Shown piece by piece: positions 53,801 through 62,006 of a DNA stretch of 64,000 nucleotides. Position 1 is the stretch's first letter, and every line of letters starts with the position of its first letter. Source of the DNA: Tateyamaria sp947503385 (GTDB lineage Bacteria; Pseudomonadota; Alphaproteobacteria; Rhodobacterales; Rhodobacteraceae). Made by a program: the position numbers and the translations under genes. The stretch covers positions 62,001 through 126,000 of the forward strand of contig NZ_JBNFZM010000003.1 of NCBI RefSeq assembly GCF_051195235.1, read 5' to 3'. Below the pieces are notes generated by a model, which searched no databases, was not told the DNA's origin, and saw only the letters and a program-made list of their open reading frames with translations.

Positions 53801-54118
53801 CTAAGTCACCGGCCGCGAGCGCAGGAACAGATAGAGCGGCAAGCCGCAACTGACGCCAATACAGAACGTGGCGGGGATCGCCACAAGGGCAAGCCAGTTC
53901 CGCCGCGTGGCCACCTCGGCGATGATCCAGACCGTAAGGGCGACAGCGGCGACGGTCAGATCCCAAACCAGCCCGCTGGTGGCATCGTTCACATGCCACG
54001 CATCAACCATGGCCGACAGGCTGTATCCATTTTCGTTGAACCACCGGATGAAATAAAACATCGGGTGGATGGAGCCCCATATGGCAAGGCCCAGATAGAG
54101 TGCGCGCAGCGGGCTCAT
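53801..54118 (-). CDS. DUF2834 small membrane protein
   Basis: A 105-aa protein with three transmembrane helices (about 5-24, 50-69 and 77-99), starting MSPLRALYLGLAIWGSIHP and ending CGLPLYLFLR, the DUF2834 pattern. It starts four bases after the stop of the small lipoprotein gene. The family has no known function. Possibly transcribed with argH. Confidence 0.82.
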   Translation of the reverse strand: MSPLRALYLGLAIWGSIHPMFYFIRWFNENGYSLSAMVDAWHVNDATSGLVWDLTVAAVALTVWIIAEVATRRNWLALVAIPATFCIGVSCGLPLYLFLRSRPVT

Positions 54119-54122
54119 ATCC

Positions 54123-54299
54123 TCAGAACAGACTGACGCCGATACGCAGCGGCCCGCTGCTGACACCGATGGTGCCACCGGCGTGGACGCCACCAGACCC
54201 GATGCCAATACCGATGCTGGCGTCGGGCTGCACAGGTTCGCCATCCGCGCCACATGCAGCCAGCGCCAAGAACGACAGGAGGGCAACAGCTCGGATCAT
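54123..54299 (-). CDS. Tiny lipoprotein coupled to argH (possible LptM-like)
   Basis: A 58-aa lipoprotein: signal peptide MIRAVALLSFLALAAC with the lipobox Cys16, then CGADGEPVQP and a Gly/Ser/Ile-rich tail ending IGVSLF. Its ATG overlaps the argH stop (ATGA). A small lipoprotein next to lysA or argH with a C-G-x-x-G-x-P start resembles LptM/YifL, which helps the LPS translocon mature. The similarity is short, so this is a suggestion only. Confidence 0.65.
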   Translation of the reverse strand: MIRAVALLSFLALAACGADGEPVQPDASIGIGIGSGGVHAGGTIGVSSGPLRIGVSLF

Positions 54300-55690
54300 C
54301 TTGACAACACCTCTTTCCAGCGGGCGACCTGCGCGCGCACCTGAACGGGCGCAGTACCCCCGTAAGATGTACGCGAATTCACCGAATTTTCCACGCCCAA
54401 AACGTCGAACACCTCTGCGGTGATGCCGTCATACGCGGTTTTCATCTGCTCAAGCGTGAGGTCAGGCAAGTCCTTGCCCTCGGATTCCGCCAGCGCTACA
54501 AGCGCGCCTGTGATGTGATGCGCGTCGCGAAATGGCAGGCCCAGCACGCGCACCAGCCAGTCGGCCAAATCGGTCGCCGTGGAAAAGCCGGAGCCTGCGG
54601 CAGCGGCAAGGCTGTCGCGGTTGGCGGTCATGTCGCGCACCATCCCGTCCATCGCGGCCAGCGCCAGCATCCAGTTGTCGGCGGCGTCAAAGACCTGTTC
54701 CTTGTCCTCTTGCATGTCCTTGGAATAGGCCAACGGCAGCCCCTTCATCACCATCATCAAGGCGGTGTTCGCACCAAAAATACGCCCGACCTTGGCGCGG
54801 ATCAGTTCGGCTGCATCCGGGTTTTTCTTTTGCGGCATAATGGAAGAGCCGGTGGAGAACCGGTCACTCAGCGTGACAAAGCGGAATTGGGCCGACGACC
54901 AGATCACCAGTTCTTCGGCAAAACGGCTGAGATGCATGGCGCAGATGCTGGCCACATTCAGGAATTCGAGGGCAAAGTCGCGGTCACTGACCGCATCAAG
55001 TGAATTGGCAGCGGGCCGGTCAAAACCCAACGCCTCTGCCGTCATCTGCCGGTCGATGGGAAAGGACGTGCCGGCAAGCGCCGCTGCCCCAAGGGGCGAC
55101 TCGTTCATCCGCGCGCGCGCATCCCGCACCCGAGACAGATCGCGGCCAAACATCTCCACATAGGCCATCATGTGGTGACCCCATGTGACCGGCTGCGCGG
55201 TTTGCAGGTGGGTAAAGCCGGGCATGACCCAATCGGCCCCCGCCTCTGCCTGATCCAGCAGTGCCGCGATCAGCGACACCAGCGCGCCATCCGCCGCGTC
55301 CAATTGGTCCCGCACCCACAGTTTGAAATCCGTTGCCACCTGATCGTTGCGCGAACGACCCGTGTGCAGACGGCCCGCCGGTTCACCAATCAGCTCCTTC
55401 AGCCGCGCCTCCACATTCATGTGAATGTCCTCAAGCGCGGTGGAAAAGGCAAAGGTGCCGCCTTCGATCTCTGACAAGACTGTGAGCAGCCCTTCCCGGA
55501 TCGACTTAACATCCTTATCACTCAGGATGCCCGTGGCGCCCAACATGGCGGCGTGGGCGCGCGAACCCGCGATATCCTGGGACGCCATGCGCTGGTCAAA
55601 TCCGATCGAGGCATTAATTGCCTCCATGATCGCATCGGGCCCTGCCGCGAAACGGCCGCCCCACATGGTATTTGCGGTTTTGTCGGTCAT
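54296..55690 (-). CDS. argH: Argininosuccinate lyase
   Basis: Splits argininosuccinate to arginine and fumarate. The 464-aa protein starts MTDKTANTMWGGRFA and has VRTGRSRND-type residues (LHTGRSRNDQVATDF, about 107-121) and the flexible active-site loop GSSIMPQKKNP (about 281-291) with the catalytic serine. ATG 55690 is chosen; the open frame upstream overlaps the divergent tlpA gene. Confidence 0.96.
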   Translation of the reverse strand: MTDKTANTMWGGRFAAGPDAIMEAINASIGFDQRMASQDIAGSRAHAAMLGATGILSDKDVKSIREGLLTVLSEIEGGTFAFSTALEDIHMNVEARLKELIGEPAGRLHTGRSRNDQVATDFKLWVRDQLDAADGALVSLIAALLDQAEAGADWVMPGFTHLQTAQPVTWGHHMMAYVEMFGRDLSRVRDARARMNESPLGAAALAGTSFPIDRQMTAEALGFDRPAANSLDAVSDRDFALEFLNVASICAMHLSRFAEELVIWSSAQFRFVTLSDRFSTGSSIMPQKKNPDAAELIRAKVGRIFGANTALMMVMKGLPLAYSKDMQEDKEQVFDAADNWMLALAAMDGMVRDMTANRDSLAAAAGSGFSTATDLADWLVRVLGLPFRDAHHITGALVALAESEGKDLPDLTLEQMKTAYDGITAEVFDVLGVENSVNSRTSYGGTAPVQVRAQVARWKEVLSR

Positions 55691-55714
55691 GCGCACGCCC
55701 CTGAGGAAGAGTTT

Positions 55715-56281
55715 ATGAAGAAAACGATTGCTGCCGCCGTCTACATGGCCCTGAGCTTGGGCGCAATTCCTGCGCTTGCGGACGTCGATGCCGCCATGGC
55801 CGCCCGCGAGGGCGACATGAAAAAGCTGGTGTTCCATACCACGCCCGAAGCGGTGTCGAGCGCCAGCTATGATCTCGCTGATGGTGCCGGCGAAGGCCGC
55901 CTGTCGGACTATGCGGGCAAGTATATTCTGGTGAATTTTTGGGCCACATGGTGCGCGCCCTGCCGCCATGAGATGCCGATGCTGGCGGAGTTGCAGACGG
56001 AACTGGGCGGCGACACATTCGAGGTCGTCACCATCGCCACGGGCCGCAACAACCCGGTCGCAATCGTCAAATTTTTTGACGAAATCGGCGTCGACAACCT
56101 GCCCCGTCACCAAGACCCAAAACAGAAGCTTGCGGCACAGATGGGCATTTTCGGCCTGCCAATCACCGTGTTGATCGACCAAGAGGGGCGCGAAATCGCA
56201 CGTCTGCGTGGCGATGCGGACTGGTCCAGTGACAGCGCCAAGGCGGTGATCACCGCTCTGATCGGTGACGGGGACAGCTAA
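55715..56281 (+). CDS. TlpA-family thiol-disulfide oxidoreductase
   Basis: A 188-aa periplasmic thioredoxin-like protein. It has a signal peptide (about 1-22, ALA), the redox motif WCAPC (C80/C83) in NFWATWCAPCRHEMP, and the cis-proline loop GLPIT. It probably reduces or isomerises cysteines, for example during cytochrome c maturation. It is divergent from argH with only 24 bases between the start codons. Confidence 0.9.
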   Translation: MKKTIAAAVYMALSLGAIPALADVDAAMAAREGDMKKLVFHTTPEAVSSASYDLADGAGEGRLSDYAGKYILVNFWATWCAPCRHEMPMLAELQTELGGDTFEVVTIATGRNNPVAIVKFFDEIGVDNLPRHQDPKQKLAAQMGIFGLPITVLIDQEGREIARLRGDADWSSDSAKAVITALIGDGDS

Positions 56282-56360
56282 AGCGCACCACACCGGAATT
56301 GACTGCAATCATGGCGCGCAATAGCGTCATCCCGGAAAACCGAGATATGTGGGGCACTGC

Positions 56361-56990
56361 ATGTCCAAACTGGGTCTTTTGATTGCTTTCGTCTCGGCTT
56401 TGGCTGCAACGGCTGCGGTGTCAGACGCCGTGATCTTGCAGAAAACCGGTCGACAGATTCAAGTGGTCAGCGCGCAGGACATTGGACGCAAAAGCAGGAA
56501 AGAATTCCGCCAATGGCGCAAGAACCCGAACTATTTTGGCGCCATCATTTTTAATTCCCTTCAAGACCGTGCCTAGGGGTCCGTCAAGGGTATGCACACT
56601 CTGCAACAGGCACGCAGCGACGCCATGACGCTGTGCCGGGGGCGCTCGTCACAACCCGATGCCTGTTTCGAATACGCCTATTCACTGCCACGGGACTATG
56701 ACCCGAAAAGGACGGGCACGACGATCGGTCAGGGCGCATAAAAGTCGTTTCAAGGGCCGTTCACGAAACGGCGAAAAACGGGACCGCTCGGTGCTTTCGC
56801 GATCGACGACAGCTCCAGCTTTGGGTGGTCCATCAACTAATCCAACCCGGCATCGGCGCAGGAACAGGCTTTGCTGGAATGTCAGACCGGCGCAGCCAAA
56901 ACCCGCGCCAGTGCATCGGAATCGACCCGCAAGATCCTCGAACTGGATAAACGCCTGAAGTGCCGTATTGTCCACGTCTCGCAACGCTGA
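56361..56990 (+). pseudogene. DUF4189-like exported protein, interrupted by three in-frame stops
   Basis: One frame reads through 210 codons with family-like sequence, broken by TAG at codon 72 (56574), TAA at codon 127 (56739) and TAA at codon 160 (56838), with no frameshift. It starts MSKLGLLIAFVSALAATA (signal peptide). Later segments HTLQQARSDAMTLCRG and GAFAIDDSSSFGWSIN fit the DUF4189 repeat pattern, and CQTGAAKTRASASES continues to the final TGA. The gene has probably decayed recently by point mutation. Confidence 0.75.
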
Positions 56991-57142
56991 TCCGCACACT
57001 GATAGCGCCAAAGATGGATCAGATCCGGTCCTTGCAGACGCACGACGCGCAGCCATCGCACCGAAGCCACCAGTAAAAGTAGTAATCAAACCGCGTCTTT
57101 TTTGCTAAAGTTCCTTCTTATTACACAGAAAGGAATTTTGTT

Positions 57143-57850
57143 ATGAGCGTACGCGCAATTCAAACGGCATTGAGAGACAAGGGATTTGACCCCGGCCCGA
57201 TTGACGGAGCCATGGGCCCTATGACGCGAGCCGCGATCCGGGCATTTCAGCAAAGCGCAGGCCTGACCGTTGACAGCATCGTCGGGCCGAACACCCGCGC
57301 GGCCCTGTTCGGCGAAAGCGCCCGCGCGCCCCAGGCCGACACCTCGATCCCATCCGAGATGACATGGCTGTCCGAAGCCGCGCGCCTGATCGGCGTGCGC
57401 GAAAACACGGCTCCGGGGCAAAGCAACGCGGTGATCGACGATTGGGCGGACACGCTGGACATCGGATTTGCCAGTGACGAGGTGCCGTGGTGCGGCCTGT
57501 TTGTCGCCCATTGCATGACCACCGGCGTGCCCGAAGACCCTCTGCCCAGCAACCCGTTGGGCGCACGCAAATGGGGCAGCTATGGCCGCGAAGCCCTGCC
57601 ACAACTCGGCTCCGTTCTGGTGTTCTGGCGTACCAGCCCCGACAGTTGGAAAGGCCATGTCGGGTTCTACTGGGCAGAGGACGATACCCATTACCATTGC
57701 CTTGGAGGCAATCAATCGAACGCCGTCAACATCAAAAGGATGCCGAAAACCCGCCTGTTACAGGCGCGCTGGCCGCAATCTCGCCCTGAAACGGGGCTTG
57801 TCCGCCACGCCTCACCCAATGGCGTGCTGATCAGCGTGACCGAACAGTAG
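57143..57850 (+). CDS. Peptidoglycan-binding, TIGR02594-type (CHAP/NlpC-like) protein
   Basis: A 235-aa protein with an N-terminal peptidoglycan-binding domain 1 (about 3-56, IQTALRDKGFDPGPIDG). A TIGR02594 domain (about 72-225) follows, whose likely catalytic residues are C117 (VPWCGLF), H173 (GHVGFYW) and N191 (GGNQ). This makes it a candidate cell-wall amidase/endopeptidase. It has no signal peptide, as in phage or gene-transfer-agent lysins, but no phage genes are nearby. AAAGGAA precedes the start. Confidence 0.85.
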   Translation: MSVRAIQTALRDKGFDPGPIDGAMGPMTRAAIRAFQQSAGLTVDSIVGPNTRAALFGESARAPQADTSIPSEMTWLSEAARLIGVRENTAPGQSNAVIDDWADTLDIGFASDEVPWCGLFVAHCMTTGVPEDPLPSNPLGARKWGSYGREALPQLGSVLVFWRTSPDSWKGHVGFYWAEDDTHYHCLGGNQSNAVNIKRMPKTRLLQARWPQSRPETGLVRHASPNGVLISVTEQ

Positions 57851-57941
57851 CGCGCCGCGCCCTTGTGGCCCAAGCCGGTCGCAAGGGTCCGATGCGGGAG
57901 GTGTTCCTTTACTCCGTCGCCAAAATCACAAAAGGTTTCTC

Positions 57942-58358
57942 ATGCCCATATGGTACCGCCCCCTTCCGGGCAGAGAGATGTTTCACGTGGTCTACTCCGG
58001 TGTCATCGGATTGCAGGATGTGCTCGGGTTTTTTGACCAGTTCGAGATGGACTTTCTCAGCGCGCCCAACCACCACGAGCTGTGCGACGCACGGCAAGTC
58101 GAGGACGTGACGATCACTCCGCAGGAACTGGACGCGGTCCTGAGCCTTGTTGTCGGCATCTATCGCCGCAATGACTGCCGCAAAAAGATCGCTTTTGTCG
58201 CCGCGGATGGCAGTGCAAAGGTGACGATGGACGCCGTCGTGCGGCGGCTTGCCGTCGATCTGCCGTCGGTCCAGTGCGCCCGTTTTGACACCAGCGCCCC
58301 GGCGTTGGACTTTATTGGCCTGCCCACGAATTTCGCGATGCGACGGGCCCTGCATTGA
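57942..58358 (+). CDS. Hypothetical cytoplasmic protein, possibly SpoIIAA/STAS-like
   Basis: A 138-aa protein without signal or membrane segment, starting MPIWYRPLPGREMFHVVYSG. Alternating strands and helices (HELCDARQVEDVTITPQEL, KKIAFVAADGSAKVTMDAV) suggest an alpha/beta fold such as SpoIIAA-like, but no motif confirms this. It lies alone between the lysin-like gene and a small membrane protein gene. Confidence 0.55.
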   Translation: MPIWYRPLPGREMFHVVYSGVIGLQDVLGFFDQFEMDFLSAPNHHELCDARQVEDVTITPQELDAVLSLVVGIYRRNDCRKKIAFVAADGSAKVTMDAVVRRLAVDLPSVQCARFDTSAPALDFIGLPTNFAMRRALH

Positions 58359-58420
58359 CGCAACGCCACGCTTGACCAACGCGCGCCGCTTCGCTGCTAT
58401 GGCCGTGGGGAGGGTCCTGC

Positions 58421-58810
58421 GTGCCGCTGCACATTCTGCTCATTCTGGTGATTGGTGGGATCGCAGGCATTGCGCTTGCGCTGCATCTGCTGGGCCTGAC
58501 CAAAGCGCCGCCGCTGACCCAAGCCAGCGCGCGCAGCGCATGGCTGCGTGCGTTTCCAGATGACCGGGTTGACCGCACGGATGTCACAAGCGACGGGCGC
58601 GCTGCGCGCGTGGAAACGGATAACGGGCGCGGCGTGGTCTGGCAGATGGGTGCCGATACCTGCGCGCGGCGTCTGCACGGCATAGAAGAGGCGCATGTGC
58701 GCCGGGGCCGCGTGACATTGTACCTCAAGGATTACGCCGCACCGCGCGTCACCGTGACCTTGACCCAAGATGAACAGGCCGAATGGGCAGACTGGATGGC
58801 GCGCATATGA
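58421..58810 (+). CDS. Small membrane-anchored protein of unknown function
   Basis: A 129-aa protein starting at GTG 58421 after GGGAGGG. It has one N-terminal transmembrane helix (about 4-25, LLILVIGGIAGIALALHLLG) and a short soluble domain. Its last codons overlap the start of the sterol-desaturase-type gene (ATATGATG), so both are co-expressed. No family was recognised. Confidence 0.65.
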   Translation: MPLHILLILVIGGIAGIALALHLLGLTKAPPLTQASARSAWLRAFPDDRVDRTDVTSDGRAARVETDNGRGVVWQMGADTCARRLHGIEEAHVRRGRVTLYLKDYAAPRVTVTLTQDEQAEWADWMARI

Positions 58811-59733
58811 TGAGCGATTTGACATATCCCGACGTGGTGCAGTGGGCCGTGCCGCTGTTTATCGCCGCGATTGCGGTGGAACTGGCTTGGATCGTGATCA
58901 AGGGGTGCGGCGGGCGGTACGAGACGCGCGACGCGGTGACGTCGTTGATCATGGGGGCGGGCAATGTGGCGTCCGGTATCCTGCTGGGCTTTGTCGCGTG
59001 GGGCTTTTTCATGGTGCTGTGGGCCATCACGCCGCTCAATCTTGGCACCAGCGTTTGGGTTGTGCTGCTCTGTTTCGTGCTGGATGACCTGCGCTACTAC
59101 TGGGTGCACCGGTTCGGGCACCGCATCCGCTGGGTCTGGGCGTCCCATGTGAACCATCACTCGTCGCAGCACTACAACCTGACCACCGCCTTGCGCCAGA
59201 CATGGACAGGCACGTTCACCTTTATGATGATCGTGCGGGCGCCGCTGATCCTGCTGGGCTTTCATCCGGCGATGGTGTTGTTCGTGGGCGGGCTCAACCT
59301 GATTTACCAGTTCTGGATTCACACCGAAGCCATCGGGCGGATGCCCCGCTGGTTTGAGGCGGTGATGAATACGCCCAGTCACCACCGGGTGCATCACGGG
59401 CGCAATCCCCGCTATCTCGACGCCAATTATGCCGGGGTGTTCATCATCTGGGACAAGATGTTCGGCACCTTCGTCCCCGAATTGGAGGAAGAGCGGCCCG
59501 ATTACGGGCTGGTGCAGAACCTTGGCACCTTCAACCCGATCCGGGTTGCGTTTCACGAATGGGTCGGCATCTTTCGCGACATCGCCCAACCGGGTCTGAC
59601 GTGGCGTGAACGGGTGATGTATGCCGTTGCCCCGCCGGGTTGGAGCCATGACGGAACGCGCGACACCTCCGCCACGATCAAGGCAAAACATCTGGCGCGA
59701 CATCCAGAGGATGCAGGCACACCCGGCTTCTAA
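58807..59733 (+). CDS. Sterol desaturase / fatty acid hydroxylase family protein
   Basis: A 308-aa membrane di-iron enzyme with the histidine clusters HRFGH (about 97-101), HVNHHSS (about 110-116) and HHRVHH (about 191-196), between hydrophobic helices. Family members hydroxylate or desaturate lipids using oxygen. The start is the first ATG of ATGATG at 58807, overlapping the upstream stop; the second ATG is equally possible. The substrate, perhaps an ornithine lipid or hopanoid, is unknown. Confidence 0.87.
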   Translation: MMSDLTYPDVVQWAVPLFIAAIAVELAWIVIKGCGGRYETRDAVTSLIMGAGNVASGILLGFVAWGFFMVLWAITPLNLGTSVWVVLLCFVLDDLRYYWVHRFGHRIRWVWASHVNHHSSQHYNLTTALRQTWTGTFTFMMIVRAPLILLGFHPAMVLFVGGLNLIYQFWIHTEAIGRMPRWFEAVMNTPSHHRVHHGRNPRYLDANYAGVFIIWDKMFGTFVPELEEERPDYGLVQNLGTFNPIRVAFHEWVGIFRDIAQPGLTWRERVMYAVAPPGWSHDGTRDTSATIKAKHLARHPEDAGTPGF

Positions 59734-59742
59734 GCAGCGCGC

Positions 59743-60807
59743 CTATGCCGCGTGGCGCAGGATCGCCGCCTCGCTGGCACTGAGGTTGCGCCGCGCATAT
59801 GCACCATAGCGGTGCGGATCGTATTCAAGATCGGGAAACTGCGCCACCAGGCGAGCCCGGTCACCGTCATCCAACGTGCTGAGTGCGGTATTGGCGGGAT
59901 GAAAACTTTCGGTCTCGACACCGTTTGCCCAGATCACCTGATGCTGGGGCAAAAGCATGTGGATATAGGTCACTTCGCGCACCTTGACGTCCACTGTCAC
60001 GGTCGAGCCGTTCACCAGATCCTTGGCCGCCACCAGTATCTCGGGCGTGTTGAACAGGGCCTGCGCGACGTCGCCCTTGATCAGCATCCGGTGTTCGGGT
60101 GAGACCAGCAATTCCTGATCCGGTCGATCCGAACCCAATGCACCCGCATGGAACCGCACAGGCCGCAGGCGTGGCATCGCAAACAGGCGCGCACCCGTCA
60201 TTCGGCGCTTGCCCACCCACAAAATGTCCTGCGCGCCGCTGTCCTTGGTCAGGACGCTGTCGCCTTCGCCCAGTTCTTCGACCAGACGGGGGCCATCTGG
60301 TGTGTCGATCCGCGTACCGGGGGTGAAACATATCACACCGCCCGCATTGTCGCCGGTCTGGTCACCGGGCTGCGTGTTCAACGTGTGGTGGACGACCCAT
60401 AATTCCTGATCCCGGGGCGGGATATCGTCAAGGAACATCAAAAGCGGCTGCGCACCGCGCCCCACTTCGATCAAGGTCACTGTGTAGCTCTTGGCGCCAT
60501 CGGTGACCACGAAACTGCTATCGAGGTCGCGCGCATCATCGGTGTCTGTCACCGCTTCGATGGGCTTGTGCTCAAGAGCGGCACCCACCAAACGTTCCAC
60601 CATACGCGCTGCGCGGCGCCGCATTGCCTCAGATCCATCCGCCCCATCGAGGCGCAACACAGTTTGTGGTCCATCCACGCGCAACGCGTCCCCACGCCAC
60701 GCCCAGGCTGCACCTACGGTCAACGACTGCACCGGTGCGGCCTCAAGACCATCCACTTGTGTTTGCGACCAGGAGATGACGAACGTGCCACGAAAGCCCG
60801 TCTTCAT
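59743..60807 (-). CDS. Hint-domain protein
   Basis: A 354-aa protein with an N-terminal region of unknown fold (about 1-155). A Hint (Hedgehog/intein) domain follows (about 158-300): GVICFTPGTRIDTPDGP with the nucleophile C160, then LVSPEHRMLI, then HMLLPQHQVIWANG. It ends some 50 residues after the domain without an obvious second extein. Many Rhodobacteraceae have such Hint_2 proteins, and the self-processing outcome is unknown. It converges with the sterol-desaturase gene. Confidence 0.85.
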   Translation of the reverse strand: MKTGFRGTFVISWSQTQVDGLEAAPVQSLTVGAAWAWRGDALRVDGPQTVLRLDGADGSEAMRRRAARMVERLVGAALEHKPIEAVTDTDDARDLDSSFVVTDGAKSYTVTLIEVGRGAQPLLMFLDDIPPRDQELWVVHHTLNTQPGDQTGDNAGGVICFTPGTRIDTPDGPRLVEELGEGDSVLTKDSGAQDILWVGKRRMTGARLFAMPRLRPVRFHAGALGSDRPDQELLVSPEHRMLIKGDVAQALFNTPEILVAAKDLVNGSTVTVDVKVREVTYIHMLLPQHQVIWANGVETESFHPANTALSTLDDGDRARLVAQFPDLEYDPHRYGAYARRNLSASEAAILRHAA

Positions 60808-60954
60808 TGCCTGTATGCCTGCCTTTAGTTTTTTATTATCTCAACGGTAGCAAAAACCCGCCGATCTCTAAAGGGTGGATTCGGATAAGATTCCAATGTG
60901 TTGTGATGATTCGTTGAGGTGATGCGCGAATGCATCACTTGGCGATGCCAATCG

Positions 60955-61872
60955 TCAGAAGCCCAACCGCACTTTGATCGAGCCGACAAACTGCCCCTCG
61001 TCCTGCCCTTCGAATTCTTCTCCGAGGTAGGTGATGCCAGCAAAACTCGACAATCCGCTTTCGCCTTGCCACATCACACCCACCCGCACACGTTCGCGGG
61101 TGTTGTCCAGCGCGGGCCCCTGATCGTCGGGTAAAAACACGCTGCTGTCCACATAGGCAAAGTCGGCACCCACGGTAAAGCTATAGCCCGTCCAGTCCTG
61201 CGTGATGACCCTGTAGCGTTGACCAGCCACCGGATCACGCACCAAAAGCTCGCCCTGCCCCAGACTGCCAAAGGTCCAGTCAAACCCCACCCGCGCCAAC
61301 GTCTCCACACCCGCACGTCCTTCGACAAAGGGCCGCAAGGTGGACTGCGCGCCCATACGGATGGGCCGGCCCATCTCGACCACAAGGGTCGGACGGATGG
61401 CATTGCCAATCTGCGCGTCCAGCACCCGATCCGAAGGTTCTGAGACGTTCAAGAGGTCATGTAACTCGGTCTGGAAACTGTCGAGCCCGGTTTGTGGACC
61501 CACAAACACCAGATCACCGCCAATCGCGTATTCCATGGCACCGCGCTGCATATGCGTGTGCAGACCCAGCGACAGCGCCCCGGCATAATGGCGATCACCC
61601 GGCGCCGGAAACCGCAGATTTTCAGGTGTTATGATCTCGCCATTGAACCGCAACTCCAACAGATCGCCAAAACCAGACGGTGCCGCACCCGTCCATGTCG
61701 GCCCCCACACCCGCGAACTGGCATAGGACCCGGTGCGCCAGCGATCCGCCGCGCCATCCACAATGTCGTTGGTAAGCAGATTGCCAAAGCCCAGTTTGGT
61801 GCGCCCGGCGGCGTCTGCGGCCGGGACGCTCATCACAAAAAGGGCTAAGCCCGCAAGGGTCGCACGAAGCAT
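60955..61872 (-). CDS. LpxR-family (DUF2219) outer-membrane lipid A deacylase-like protein
   Basis: A 305-aa outer-membrane beta-barrel protein with a signal peptide (about 1-21). The family signature is LTNDIVDGAADRWRTGSYASS (about 33-53), and the chain ends with an aromatic C-terminal strand (VRLGF). LpxR removes the 3'-acyloxyacyl chain of lipid A; whether this homologue has that activity is unknown. The 147 bases between it and the Hint gene hold the Hint promoter region and nothing else recognised. Confidence 0.85.
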   Translation of the reverse strand: MLRATLAGLALFVMSVPAADAAGRTKLGFGNLLTNDIVDGAADRWRTGSYASSRVWGPTWTGAAPSGFGDLLELRFNGEIITPENLRFPAPGDRHYAGALSLGLHTHMQRGAMEYAIGGDLVFVGPQTGLDSFQTELHDLLNVSEPSDRVLDAQIGNAIRPTLVVEMGRPIRMGAQSTLRPFVEGRAGVETLARVGFDWTFGSLGQGELLVRDPVAGQRYRVITQDWTGYSFTVGADFAYVDSSVFLPDDQGPALDNTRERVRVGVMWQGESGLSSFAGITYLGEEFEGQDEGQFVGSIKVRLGF

Positions 61873-62006
61873 GGACCAAAATCCCCAGTCTGCGCCCCCC
61901 CGAGCCAGACCGTGCTACTGTTGCAGGCGTGACTTGCCTAGTGCCTGTTGGCAACACTTGCGTTTTCTTCGATGCCCGTCCGCTGGTTTGCGTGGGTCAG
62001 GCCACC

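Noticed and set aside
55691..56308. N-terminal extension of argH on the minus strand
   Set aside because: It would overlap the divergent TlpA-family gene completely, and ArgH proteins start at the MTDKTANTMWGGRF position.
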